Below the pieces are notes generated by a model, which did no database searches, had not been told where the DNA came from, and saw only the letters and a program-made list of their open reading frames with translations. The position numbers and the translations under genes are program-made. Shown one piece after another: positions 1 through 7,379 of a DNA stretch of 38,556 bases (positions within the stretch are counted from its first letter, which is position 1; every line of letters starts with the position of its first letter). This DNA comes from Amaricoccus sp. Its GTDB lineage: Bacteria > Pseudomonadota > Alphaproteobacteria > Rhodobacterales > Rhodobacteraceae. Where the stretch lies: positions 1-38,556 of the forward strand of contig NZ_JAGOID010000020.1 of NCBI RefSeq assembly GCF_017995835.1, read 5' to 3'.

Positions 1-19
1 GGAAAGGGCGGGGCGGGCG

Positions 20-1159
20 ATGCTGGCGCTGGGCATGATGTCTGGAACCTCGATGGACGGCGTCGACGCGGCGCTCGTCGACACCGACGGCGAGACGATC
101 GCTGGCTTCGGCCGCGGCGCGTTCCGGGCCTATGCGCCCGAGGAGCGGGCCGTGCTGCGGGCGGGGCTCGGAAAGTGGCCGGGGGGCGACGGCGTGGCGG
201 CGGTCGCCGCGGTGGTCGAGGCCGCCCACGCCGAGGTCGCGGCGGGCTTTCCCGAGGCGGAGCTGGTGGGTTTCCACGGCCAGACGCTGGCCCATGCGCC
301 GCGGGGGCGCGGCACGCACCAGGCGGGCGACGGCGAGCGGCTGGCGGCGGCGTTGGGGCGGACGGTGGTCTGGGACTTCCGCACCGCGGACGTGGCGAGC
401 GGCGGCGAGGGGGCGCCGCTGGTGCCGTTCTTCCACTTCGCCTGCGCGCGCCGCATCGGCGCGGAGCGGCCGGTGGCGTTCCTGAACCTCGGCGGGGTCG
501 GCAACGTGACCTGGGTCGACCCGCGCGCGGCTGCGCCGGAGGCGGCGGGGGCGCTGCTCGCCTTCGACACCGGGCCGGGGAACGCGCTTCTCGACGACTT
601 CCTCGCGGCGCGGCGCGGACAGGCCTTCGACGAGGGCGGCGCCGTCGCCGCGGCGGGACGGGTCGACGCGGCCGTTCTGGCGCGGCTGGCGGGGCATCCC
701 TATCTGGCGCGAAGGCCGCCGAAGTCGCTCGACCGGCAGGACTTCCACGCCTTCCTCGATGCGGTGGCCGGGCTCTCGACCGAGGACGGATCGGCGACTC
801 TGGCGGCGGTGACGGCGGACTGCGTGGCCGCGGCGGCGCGCTGGTTTCCCGAGCCGGTCGAGCGCTGGCTGGTCTGCGGCGGGGGGCGGCGCAACGTCAC
901 GCTGATGCGGATGCTGGCGGCGCGCCAGAATGCGCCGGTCGAGCCGGTCGAGGCCGTCGGGCTCGACGGCGACCTGCTCGAGGCGCAGGCCTTCGCCTTT
1001 CTGGCCGTGCGCGTGCTGCGGGGCCTGCCGACTTCGGCGCCCTCGACCACCGGCGCCCGGCTGCCGGTGTCGGGCGGACGGATCAGCCGACCGCGAGACG
1101 ACCGTCCGTCCACGCGTGGGAGTTCAGGTTCCGGGCGGCGGGCTTCCTTAGCCGACTGA
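20..1159 (+). CDS. anmK: Anhydro-N-acetylmuramic acid kinase
   Basis: AnmK phosphorylates and opens 1,6-anhydro-MurNAc to MurNAc-6-phosphate, which feeds cytosolic peptidoglycan recycling. The 379-residue product has the family signatures in order: MMSGTSMDG at residues 6-14 (phosphate/ATP loop), NLGGVGNVT near 156-164, and FDTGPGN near 182-188, whose Asp is the catalytic base. Family length is about 360-380. The usual C-terminus near '[10 protein letters not shown]' is followed by about 20 Arg/Ser-rich residues that run into the adjacent transposase relic, so the last codons may be replacement sequence. The upstream start region is cut by the window edge, but a purine-rich GGAAAGGG precedes the ATG. 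Identification is firm; only the tail is odd. Confidence 0.95.
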   Translation: MLALGMMSGTSMDGVDAALVDTDGETIAGFGRGAFRAYAPEERAVLRAGLGKWPGGDGVAAVAAVVEAAHAEVAAGFPEAELVGFHGQTLAHAPRGRGTHQAGDGERLAAALGRTVVWDFRTADVASGGEGAPLVPFFHFACARRIGAERPVAFLNLGGVGNVTWVDPRAAAPEAAGALLAFDTGPGNALLDDFLAARRGQAFDEGGAVAAAGRVDAAVLARLAGHPYLARRPPKSLDRQDFHAFLDAVAGLSTEDGSATLAAVTADCVAAAARWFPEPVERWLVCGGGRRNVTLMRMLAARQNAPVEPVEAVGLDGDLLEAQAFAFLAVRVLRGLPTSAPSTTGARLPVSGGRISRPRDDRPSTRGSSGSGRRASLAD

Positions 1160-1500
1160 TCGGGGTCTTGCGGGGGCGGCGGGTTTGCTGGTCTTGCGTC
1201 GCAGGCCCGACCGCTCCGGCCGGAGGTCCTCGCGGGCGTTGCGGATCAGGTTGAGCGCGAAGTGTCGGACGACCGCCATGTTCCTTGCGCCGCGCCCCTT
1301 CCCCAGTCGCGACCGATCCTCGTCAAAGGTGACGTCGAGAACCGAAGTCGCAGCTGGTTCCCGATGCCCCGGTACGCCCGCACTGCGCGGGCCAGGTCCT
1401 CGACCGGGGCCGGGGACGAAGTAATGCAGTGGCGGGCGTCGTAGCGGCGGCGAAGCTTCAGCTCGACCCGGCTCTCGACCCGCCAGCGGACAGGCGACAC
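1148..1500 (-). pseudogene. ISAs1-family transposase remnant (C-terminal part, frameshifted)
   Basis: Two minus-strand frames together spell the C-terminal third of an ISAs1-type (DDE) transposase. One frame (about 1500-1350) gives VESRVELKLRRRYDARH...PVEDLARAVRAYRGIGNQL, matching the family pattern 'VES...RRYYISSLP...LARAVRAHWGIENQL'. The frame then shifts, and from about 1342 to 1148 it gives VLDVTFDEDRSRLGKG...NMAVVRHFALNLIRN, matching 'HWVLDVTFDEDxxRxRxGxAxxN...LALNLIR'. The His-Trp normally joining the blocks is replaced, and the spacing there is 2 nt too long. No N-terminal two thirds, start codon or terminal inverted repeats were found. It overlaps the last 12 bases of anmK on the opposite strand. 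It is a dead fragment with no transposition function expected. Confidence 0.75.
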
Positions 1501-1673
1501 GATGCGCCTCGCGGTCGTCCTCGATCACCGAAAGGCGATCGAGCAGCAGGCAGAGGCGCGAGCCTTCGCCGAACCCGGGCGAGGACAGGTCCATGGGGGC
1601 TCTCCAAGACAGCCCCGCCAGCGATTCGGTCCATCCCCCAATCCGCAAGCCCCACCAACCTGAGTGCGGAGCC

Positions 1674-1706
1674 CTGGCGGGAGACTGGCGGGAGACTGGC
1701 GGGAGC
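1674..1706. repeat. 11-bp tandem repeat, three copies
   Basis: Three head-to-tail copies of CTGGCGGGAGA (1674-1684, 1685-1695 and, with the last base changed, 1696-1706) lie between the transposase relic and the DUF1269 gene. The unit is one helical turn. It may be replication slippage at an old insertion end, or a repeated protein-binding site; nothing in the sequence decides between these. Confidence 0.8.
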
Positions 1707-1797
1707 CGGGCCAATTGACAGCCGCCCGAGCGGACGGGTAACCCGCCCGGGGCGGCCGGTCGAACCGGCGCCCTTTGACAGGGAAGGAGCTACGGAC

Positions 1798-2310
1798 ATG
1801 GCCGATCTGATCGCGGTCGTCTTCGAATCCGAGGCGAAGGCCGAGGAGGTGAGGAACAAGATCCTCGAAATGACCAAGGACTACCTGATCGACATCGGCG
1901 ACGCCGCCATCGCGGTGAAGACGGCCGACGGCAGGATCAAGCTCAACCAGCTGATGAACACCACCGCCGCGGGCGCCGCCGGCGGCAGCTTCTGGGGCCT
2001 CCTGATCGGCGTCCTCTTCCTCAACCCGCTCGTCGGGGTCGCGGCCGGCGCCGCGGGCGGCGCCATCGCCGGCGCGCTGACCGACGTCGGCGTCAACAAC
2101 CGCTTCATGAAGGACCTCGCCGCCGAGGACATCAAGCCGGGCGAGGCGGTGCTCTTCGTCCTCGTCAAGCGCGTCACCGGGGACAAGGTGCTCGAGCAGC
2201 TCAAGGGCGTCGGCGGCCGCATCCTTCAGACCTCGCTCGACCACACCCGCGAGGAGGCGCTCCGGCAGGCGCTCGCCGGACACGTCGCCGCCGAGGCCCC
2301 GCAGGCCTGA
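1798..2310 (+). CDS. DUF1269 domain membrane protein
   Basis: The 170-residue product fits the DUF1269 (PF06897-like) family of unknown function. The N-terminal alpha/beta stretch begins MADLIAVVFESEAKAEEV. A central Gly/Ala-rich hydrophobic segment (about residues 58-100, 'GAAGGSFWGLLIGVLFLNPL...AAGGAIAGALTD') looks like one or two membrane-inserting helices of glycine-zipper type. A C-terminal soluble part contains KPGEAVLFVLVKRVTGDKV. I chose ATG 1798 because GGGAAGGAG (1781-1789) sits 8 nt upstream. The longer open frame running back to 1429 overlaps the transposase relic and is not supported. A TTGACA at 1715-1720 could be a -35 element but has no good -10. Family assignment is good; function is unknown. 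Confidence 0.85.
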   Translation: MADLIAVVFESEAKAEEVRNKILEMTKDYLIDIGDAAIAVKTADGRIKLNQLMNTTAAGAAGGSFWGLLIGVLFLNPLVGVAAGAAGGAIAGALTDVGVNNRFMKDLAAEDIKPGEAVLFVLVKRVTGDKVLEQLKGVGGRILQTSLDHTREEALRQALAGHVAAEAPQA

Positions 2311-2458
2311 GGCCGAACCGGCCGGGACCGACGCGGCCGGCCCATCGCACGGGCTGGACCGCGCCGGGTTCTGCGGCTAATCTCCCGCCCGCACGCCGCG
2401 GCATCCGGACGCGCAAGATCCGGCGACGCGGCGGCATGGGCAGCTTTCGAGGTGAACA

Positions 2459-2695
2459 ATGGCACTGAAACCCGCATGGGCGCTTCTCGCCGGCGCAGCC
2501 ATCGCGCTGACGGCCTGCGCCGACATGACCCCTGAACAGAAGCACGAGATGGGCTGCGTGGCGGGCACCGCCAGCGGCGCGGTCCTCGGCGGCCTCGCCG
2601 GATCGCTGATCGGCGCCGGCACCGGCCAGGCGGTCGCGATCGGCGCCGGCGCCGCCATCGGCGGCTTCGCCGGCAACCGCCTGACCTGCGGCTGA
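2459..2695 (+). CDS. Small glycine-zipper lipoprotein
   Basis: The 78-residue product has a lipoprotein signal ending in a lipobox LTAC (Cys near residue 19), so it should be lipid-anchored in the envelope. After a short polar stretch (MTPEQKHEMGC) it is almost entirely a glycine-zipper repeat, GAVLGGLAGSLIGAGTG...GAGAAIGGFAGN, like the YMGG-like/17-kDa surface antigen group. Such segments insert in or span the outer membrane; the specific role is unknown. GAGGTG lies about 5 nt before the ATG. It ends 13 bp before the EF-hand gene and is probably co-transcribed with it. Confidence 0.85.
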   Translation: MALKPAWALLAGAAIALTACADMTPEQKHEMGCVAGTASGAVLGGLAGSLIGAGTGQAVAIGAGAAIGGFAGNRLTCG

Positions 2696-2708
2696 GGAGG
2701 AACGCGAC

Positions 2709-3077
2709 ATGCGCACGACCCTGACCCTCGCCGCGGCGACGCTCGCGCTCTCGGCCGGCCTCGCCGCCGCCCAGGATGCGGCCGCCCCGGCCGCGACCGA
2801 CATCACCGACGCCCATCTCGCGGCGGTCGACTCCAGCAAGGACGGCGCCGTCAGCGAGAACGAGTTCGTCGCCGCGGTGACGAAGATCTTCAGGTCGCTC
2901 GACGCCGACGCCAACGGCGCCGTGACCTGGGTCGAGGCCGAGGGCAAGCTCGCCCGCGAGCACTTCGACGCCTTCGACGCCAACAAGGACGGCCGGATCA
3001 CGCCGCCCGAGGTCGAGACGCAGGCCAAGGCGGACTTCGCCGCCGGCGACCAGGACAAGGACGGCGCGCTCAACTGA
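2709..3077 (+). CDS. Secreted EF-hand calcium-binding protein
   Basis: The 122-residue protein has a Sec-type signal peptide (MRTTLTLAAATLALSAGLAAAQ, likely cut after AAA) followed by EF-hand loops. These are DSSKDGAVSENE, DADANGAVTWVE, DANKDGRITPPE and an incomplete DQDKDGALN at the C-terminus. The last loop lacks its position-12 acidic residue because the protein ends there. It probably binds Ca2+ in the periplasm, possibly as a buffer or sensor; no partner is evident. GAGGAGG lies just upstream of the ATG and overlaps the stop of the preceding lipoprotein gene, which suggests coupled expression. A strong terminator follows directly. Confidence 0.9.
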   Translation: MRTTLTLAAATLALSAGLAAAQDAAAPAATDITDAHLAAVDSSKDGAVSENEFVAAVTKIFRSLDADANGAVTWVEAEGKLAREHFDAFDANKDGRITPPEVETQAKADFAAGDQDKDGALN

Positions 3078-3084
3078 GCCGCCC

Positions 3085-3130
3085 GGACCGGCCCGCGCCG
3101 CGGGCCGGTCCTTCCCCTTCCTCCCCTTTT
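3085..3130 (+). terminator. Rho-independent terminator after the EF-hand gene
   Basis: A perfect inverted repeat, GGACCGGCCCGCG / CGCGGGCCGGTCC around a single C (3085-3111; in practice about 11 bp of stem with a small loop), is followed by a pyrimidine run rich in T (CTTCCCCTTCCTCCCCTTTT) starting 8 bases after the stop codon. It should end the lipoprotein/EF-hand transcript and insulate ampH. Confidence 0.85.
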
Positions 3131-3286
3131 CCACGCATTTCCGGCCGCTTCCGTCCGATGACGCTTGCCGCGCGAAGCGACCGTGGCGCACAGTTGCGCG
3201 CACTCCGTCCGGCCGCGTGCCAGCGCTGCCGGGCGCGGGCGCGCGCCCCGCGTGACGTCCGTGTCGCGCCCCACGGGAGAGCCACG

Positions 3287-4435
3287 ATGTCCTGCGCCCC
3301 GACCCCCCGCCTCCTTGCCGCCTTCCTCGCCTGCGCCTGTTGCGTCGCGTCGCCCGCCGCGGCCGAGGACCGGCTCCTCGAGGAGACCGTCAACTTCTCC
3401 GGCGCCATCGCCTGGCTCGGCTCCGGCGCCCCCGCGATGATCATCGCCGCGATCCGCGACGGCGAGACGGCGGTGGCGGGCTTCGGCGAGGCCGCGGACA
3501 ATTCCGGCCGGGCGCCCGACGGCGACACGCTGCTGCGCATCGGCTCGATCTCCAAGGCGTTCTGCGGCGACGTGACGGGGTCGCTCGCGGTCGAGGGCAG
3601 GCTCGGCCTGACCGACCCGCTGGCGAACCACCTGCCCGGCTGGACGGTGCCCGAGAAGGACGGCCGCGCGCTCCGCCTCATCGACCTCGCCACCCAGTCC
3701 TCCGGCCTGCCGCGCGAGGTGCCGAACCAGACCGGCGGCACGCCGGACGATCCCTTCGCCGGCAACACGTGGGAGCTCTCAAAGAAGGAGCTCGCCGCCG
3801 ACCCCTTCCTCTTCGCCCCGGGCACGGGGGCGCTCTATTCCAACTGGGGCTTCGACCTCCTCGGCGCGGCGCTCGCCCATGCCGGCGGCAAGCCCTACGC
3901 CGAGCTTCTCTCCGAGCGCATCCTCCAGCCGAACGGCATGACGGCGACGAAGTTCGACCTCGCGCCCGGCGACGAGGACAACGCCATGCAGGGCCACAAC
4001 TTCGACGGCGCGCCGATGCCGTTCGCGCCGACGCCCGAGACGATCCAGTGCGCCGGCGGGCTCTACACCACCGCGAACGACGTGCTGAAATGGCTGGCCT
4101 GGCACCTCTCCGACAGCTCGGCCGAGGATGCCGAATGGCGGCGGATGCTGCATGCCGGCTGGCTCTGGCGCGACGGGCTCTCGCCGGTGTCCGGCCTCGA
4201 CGACGGCGGCGAGATGGCGGCGATGGGCCTCGGCTGGGTGGCCGTGGCGCCCGAGGGCAACCGGCCGATGCTCCTGCAAAAGACCGGCGGCCTTCAGGGC
4301 ATCTTCTCCTATGTCGCGATCGCGCCCTCGCGCCGCACCGGGGTCTTCATCGCCATGAACCGCTTCAGCGTCGCCGGCTTCCCCGGCATGGTCGAGATGG
4401 CGAACGAGCTCGTGGCCTCGCTCACCCCGCGCTGA
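3287..4435 (+). CDS. ampH: AmpH-type D-alanyl-D-alanine carboxypeptidase/endopeptidase (class C fold)
   Basis: This is a periplasmic serine hydrolase of the penicillin-binding-protein/class C beta-lactamase fold. The 382-residue product has a signal peptide ending near ASPAAAE (residue 27), then all three catalytic boxes: SISK (Ser87, Lys90), YSN (184-186) and KTGG (332-335). Length and box spacing match E. coli AmpH (about 385 aa), a peptidoglycan-modifying enzyme with weak beta-lactam hydrolysis. I chose ATG 3287 because it gives a clean signal peptide and has GGGAGA 7 nt upstream; the in-frame extension to 3158 is unlikely. It converges on the aminotransferase gene with a 14-bp overlap of 3' ends. 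Another esterase-like serine hydrolase of this fold remains possible. Confidence 0.85.
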   Translation: MSCAPTPRLLAAFLACACCVASPAAAEDRLLEETVNFSGAIAWLGSGAPAMIIAAIRDGETAVAGFGEAADNSGRAPDGDTLLRIGSISKAFCGDVTGSLAVEGRLGLTDPLANHLPGWTVPEKDGRALRLIDLATQSSGLPREVPNQTGGTPDDPFAGNTWELSKKELAADPFLFAPGTGALYSNWGFDLLGAALAHAGGKPYAELLSERILQPNGMTATKFDLAPGDEDNAMQGHNFDGAPMPFAPTPETIQCAGGLYTTANDVLKWLAWHLSDSSAEDAEWRRMLHAGWLWRDGLSPVSGLDDGGEMAAMGLGWVAVAPEGNRPMLLQKTGGLQGIFSYVAIAPSRRTGVFIAMNRFSVAGFPGMVEMANELVASLTPR

Positions 4436-5570
4436 GCCGCGCCGCGGCCAGCGCCTGCGGCAGGACCTCGGCGAGGACGTCGAGATCGGCCGGCCGGCCG
4501 GCGCTCACCCGGATGCAGCGGTCCTGCGGCGCGACGAAGGGCATCCGCGCAAAGACGCCGCGCTCGACCAGACCGCGCAGGACCGCCCGGGCGAAGTCGC
4601 CGTCGCGGCCGCAGTCGATGGCGACGAAGTTCGTCGCCGAGGGGAGCGCCATGAGCCCCGCCGCCGCCGCGATCGCCCCGATCCGCGCCTTGGCCGCCGC
4701 GACCTCGGCCCGCACATGGCCGAGCCACCCCGCGTCGGCCAGCGCCGCGATCGCCCCCGCCTGTCCGATCCGGTTCACCCCGAAATGGTTCCGCACGCGG
4801 TCGAAGGCCGCGATCAGCCCGGCCTCGCCCAGCGCATAGCCGACCCGCGCCCCGGCGAGGCCGTGGGCCTTCGAGAAGGTGCGCATCCGGATCACCCGCG
4901 GCTCGGCCATGTCGAGCGGCGGGACGACGCCCGCCGGCGCGAAGTCGGCATAGGCCTCGTCGAGGCAGAGCACGGCGCCCTCCGGCAGACCCGCAACCAG
5001 TGTCTGCACCTCGGCCGCGCTGCGCCAGCTCCCCATCGGGTTGTCCGGGTTGGCGAGGTAGACGAGCCGCGCCCCGGTCCGCCGCGCCAGCGCCAGCAGC
5101 GCCTGCGGGTCCTCGGCGTCGTCGCGATAGGGCGCGGCGTGCCGGACGCCGCCGAAGCCCGCGACATGGTAGTCGAAGGTCGGATAGGCCCCGAGCGAGG
5201 TCACGACCGCGTCGCCGGGCGCGACCATCAGCCGCACGAGGCAACCGAGCAGGCCGTCGATCCCCTCGCCCACGGTGACGTTGGCCGGGGCGACGCCATG
5301 ATGGGCGGCGATGGCCGTGCGCAGCTCCCAGGCCTCGGGATCGCCGTACATCCACGCCCCGGCGGCGGCCTCCGCCATCGCCGCCACGGCGCGCGGCGAG
5401 GGGCCGAAGACGCTCTCGTTGGCCCCGAGCCGCGCCCGGAACGCCGCGCCGCGGGCGCGCTCCTGCGTCTCCGGCCCGACGAAGGGCACGGAGGCGGGCA
5501 GGCTCGCCGCCAGCGCCGTGAGCCTCGCCGTGGCCTTCGAGGCCGGCGCCTTCCACATCGTATCCGCCAA
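4422..5570 (-). CDS. PLP-dependent aminotransferase, histidinol-phosphate aminotransferase-like
   Basis: This is a fold-type I aminotransferase of 382 residues. NESVFGPSP (51-59) matches the substrate/PLP segment typical of HisC, NPDNPMG (about 174-180) is the PLP-ring Asn region, DEAYADF (204-210) holds the cofactor-binding Asp/Tyr, and TFSKAHGLAG carries the Schiff-base Lys234. It could be HisC or a relative acting on aromatic amino acids; no his genes are nearby. The start is probably TTG at 5570, because GAGGAGG lies 5 nt upstream, while the in-frame ATG (5558) is 17 nt from that site. Repeat copy A, with a promoter-like sequence on this strand, lies 148 bp upstream. The 3' end overlaps ampH by 14 bp. 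Confidence 0.85.
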   Translation of the reverse strand: MADTMWKAPASKATARLTALAASLPASVPFVGPETQERARGAAFRARLGANESVFGPSPRAVAAMAEAAAGAWMYGDPEAWELRTAIAAHHGVAPANVTVGEGIDGLLGCLVRLMVAPGDAVVTSLGAYPTFDYHVAGFGGVRHAAPYRDDAEDPQALLALARRTGARLVYLANPDNPMGSWRSAAEVQTLVAGLPEGAVLCLDEAYADFAPAGVVPPLDMAEPRVIRMRTFSKAHGLAGARVGYALGEAGLIAAFDRVRNHFGVNRIGQAGAIAALADAGWLGHVRAEVAAAKARIGAIAAAAGLMALPSATNFVAIDCGRDGDFARAVLRGLVERGVFARMPFVAPQDRCIRVSAGRPADLDVLAEVLPQALAAARLSAG

Positions 5571-5591
5571 CTTCGCCTCCTCTGCGAGCCG

Positions 5592-5615
5592 AGCCTAGCC
5601 TAGCCTAGCCTAGCC
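5592..5615. repeat. AGCCT pentanucleotide tandem repeat
   Basis: Nearly five copies of AGCCT (four full copies plus AGCC) lie 22 bp upstream of the TTG start of the aminotransferase gene, just ahead of its Shine-Dalgarno sequence on the minus strand. A 5-bp unit in a 5' leader can change length by slippage and so alter promoter or leader spacing. That is a possibility only; a single sequence cannot show variation. Confidence 0.85.
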
Positions 5616-5718
5616 CGGATTTCTCACCAGCGCATTGGGGACGGCGTCGGGGCGCCGTTCGTTGGTTTCGCGGTAGGCTCTGGCCTGTCTGGGCGCGCAG
5701 GTTCTGTGCGCCAGAGCC

Positions 5719-5851
5719 GGCGAGTCTACCAGGCCACCCGGCGCAGCACGGGCTAACACGCGTGATAGATAGGGTAACTACCTGAGTATAAACGATAAAA
5801 GCGTCAAAGGCCAAAAAGCGCCCGCGAGTCGTTTCATGAGCCCGCCGGTAT
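5719..5851 (-). repeat. Dispersed ~130 bp element, copy A
   Basis: This stretch is nearly the same as 14311-14441 in the same orientation. A 36-bp block (5747-5782) and the last 29 bp (5823-5851) are identical. The middle (5783-5822) is diverged and differs in length by 2 bp. The identical 36-bp block contains the palindrome CACGCGTG and GGTAACTACC. On the minus strand, TTGGCC and TATACT with an 18-nt spacer form a sigma-70-like promoter pointing at the HisC-like gene. It is A+T-richer than its surroundings and ends exactly at the hxlR stop codon. No open frame is conserved between the copies, so it is not protein-coding. It is probably a small non-autonomous mobile element or mobile promoter. 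Confidence 0.85.
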
Positions 5852-6267
5852 CATTCCGTCGGTTCCCCGGCCTCCCAGTTCGCGACGATCCTCGGCAGGC
5901 TGATCTCGATCCAGTCGGCAAGGATCCGCACCTTCTCCGCGGCTTCGACCCCGAGCGGCGTCAGCGCGTACTCGACCCGCGGCGGCACCACCTGGAAGTC
6001 CCGCCGCTTCACCATGCCGTCGGCCTCCAGCCATTGCAGCGTCTGCGCCAGCATCCGCTCGCTGACCCCGCGCACCTTGCGCCGAAGATCGCTGAAGCGA
6101 TGCGTGCCGGACTGCAAGGCGATGAGGACCAGAACGCCCCAGCGGCTGGTCAGATGCCGGAGAACGGCGCGCGAGGGACATTCCGCCGCCATCAGGTCTC
6201 CGCGCCCCAGCCTGGCCGAAAGCCCGGCCGGCCCCTCGGCAGTCCCGTCGCCGGCATCCATTTTCAC
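5851..6267 (-). CDS. HxlR-family winged-helix transcriptional regulator
   Basis: The 138-residue product fits the HxlR/YtfH family. CPSRAVLRHLTSRWGVLVLIAL is the conserved first helix region, followed by RFSDLRRKVRGVSERMLAQTLQWLEADGMVKRRDF, the DNA-recognition helix and start of the wing, then VEYALTPLG. These are small dimeric repressors or activators that often sense redox state or electrophiles. It is divergent from the QorB-like gene, an arrangement also known for E. coli ytfH/qorB, so control of qorB and of itself is likely. The start is GTG 6267 (AAAGG 5 nt upstream) or ATG 6261. Its Shine-Dalgarno sequence lies inside the dyad at 6274-6297, consistent with autorepression. Confidence 0.88.
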   Translation of the reverse strand: MKMDAGDGTAEGPAGLSARLGRGDLMAAECPSRAVLRHLTSRWGVLVLIALQSGTHRFSDLRRKVRGVSERMLAQTLQWLEADGMVKRRDFQVVPPRVEYALTPLGVEAAEKVRILADWIEISLPRIVANWEAGEPTE

Positions 6268-6273
6268 ACTAAC

Positions 6274-6297
6274 CTTTCTGTGCGTACTTACGGAAAG
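6274..6297. promoter_or_regulatory. Putative HxlR operator (24-bp dyad)
   Basis: This is an imperfect palindrome centred at 6285/6286, in the 83-bp gap between the divergent hxlR and qorB starts. Nine of twelve base pairs are symmetric, with outer arms CTTTC...GAAAG, inner GT...AC and a GTAC centre. Size and position fit a dimeric winged-helix regulator site. A weak qorB promoter (TTACGG, 17 nt, CATATC at 6288-6316) overlaps its right half. Confidence 0.6.
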
Positions 6298-6350
6298 TCA
6301 TTGTATGCTCCATATCGCGCCTGTCACTAGCCGAAACAAGGAGTTTCCCC

Positions 6351-7196
6351 ATGATCATCGCCGTCACCGGCGCCACCGGCCAGCTCGGCCGCCTCGTCGT
6401 CGACAAGCTGAAGAACAGGGTTCCCGCCGCCGACATCGTCGCGCTGGTGCGCTCGCCGGAAAAGGCCGCCGATCTCGGCGTGACCGCCCGCGCCGCCGAC
6501 TATGCCCGGCCCGAGACGCTCGACGCGGCGCTGGCGGGTGTCGACACCCTGCTGCTGATTTCCAGCAACGAGATCGGCCAGCGTGCGAAACAGCATCACA
6601 ACGTGATCGAGGCCGCCAAACGGGCCGGAGTCAAACGCATCGTCTACACCAGCCTGCTGCGCGCCGACGCCTCGCCGCTCAACCTCGCGCCCGAGCACGC
6701 CGAGACCGAGGCGGAACTGAAGGCTTCCGGCATCGCCTGGACCATCCTGCGCAACGGCTGGTACACCGAGAACTACACCGGCTCCATCGCGCCCGCGCTC
6801 GCCAACGGCGCCTTCTACGGCAGCGCCGACGGCGCCCGGATCTCGTCCGCGCCGCGCGCGGACTACGCCGAGGCCGCGGTTGCGGTCCTGACCAGCCCCG
6901 GCCACGACGGCAAGACCTACGAGCTGGCCGCTGACGACGCCTATACCCTTGCCGACCTCGCCGCGGAGATCTCGAAGCAGACCGGCAGGGACATTCCCTA
7001 CCGGAACATCCCCGAAGCCGACTACGCCGCGGCGCTGAAGGGGGCGGGCCTGCCGGAAGGCGTCGCCGCCGCCATCGCGAGCTGGGACGTCGGCGCCTCG
7101 CAGGGCGCCCTCTTCGACGACGCGCGGCAGCTTTCCCGCCTGATCGGCCGCCCCACGACGCCGCTGTCCCGGAGCGTCGAGGCCGCTCTGGCCTGA
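6351..7196 (+). CDS. qorB: NmrA/SDR-type NAD(P)H:quinone oxidoreductase, QorB-like
   Basis: The 281-residue product is an atypical short-chain dehydrogenase. An N-terminal dinucleotide-binding motif VTGATGQLGRLV (residues 5-16) is followed by ALVRSPEKA, VDTLLLISSNE, KRIVYTSLLRAD and WTILRNGWYTENY, all typical of the YtfG/QorB group that reduces quinones with NADPH. AAGGAG (6338-6343) lies 7 nt before the ATG. The divergent partner is an HxlR regulator, as in enterobacterial ytfG/ytfH, which supports a quinone or electrophile stress role. A GC hairpin follows the stop. Substrate is inferred from the family only. Confidence 0.88.
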   Translation: MIIAVTGATGQLGRLVVDKLKNRVPAADIVALVRSPEKAADLGVTARAADYARPETLDAALAGVDTLLLISSNEIGQRAKQHHNVIEAAKRAGVKRIVYTSLLRADASPLNLAPEHAETEAELKASGIAWTILRNGWYTENYTGSIAPALANGAFYGSADGARISSAPRADYAEAAVAVLTSPGHDGKTYELAADDAYTLADLAAEISKQTGRDIPYRNIPEADYAAALKGAGLPEGVAAAIASWDVGASQGALFDDARQLSRLIGRPTTPLSRSVEAALA

Positions 7197-7204
7197 ACCC
7201 GCCA

Positions 7205-7233
7205 ACGCGCGGCGGGCAAGCCCCGCCGCGCGT
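7205..7233. terminator. GC hairpin after qorB
   Basis: A perfect 12-bp stem, ACGCGCGGCGGG / CCCGCCGCGCGT with loop CAAGC, starts 9 bases past the qorB stop. There is no T-run immediately after it; a run of five T lies about 45 bp further on. It lies between converging genes and may serve both directions or be an RNA 3'-end stabiliser. Confidence 0.5.
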
Positions 7234-7298
7234 CCACCGATCTGCAACAGGGCCGGACCAGGGCGCGAATGCCCGAGTCTTTTTCTATGCATATGGAT

Positions 7299-7320
7299 CG
7301 TGCATGGACCGTGCATGGAA
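7299..7320. repeat. 11-bp direct repeat between converging genes
   Basis: Two adjacent copies, CGTGCATGGAC and CGTGCATGGAA, lie in an A+T-richer patch (7280-7330) downstream of qorB and of the aldehyde dehydrogenase gene. One-turn spacing would suit a direct-repeat binding protein, but no promoter or gene start is nearby, so function is unclear. Confidence 0.6.
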
Positions 7321-7379
7321 ATCATATCCGCCGATTCCGCCAACCCGCTGCCGTCACACGCACATCCGGCCCTCCCGGA

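Noticed and set aside
5605..5814. 69-codon minus-strand ORF including part of repeat A
   Set aside because: Copy B of the repeat does not keep this frame, there is no ribosome site, and the tail is Arg/Pro-rich. Not a convincing gene.
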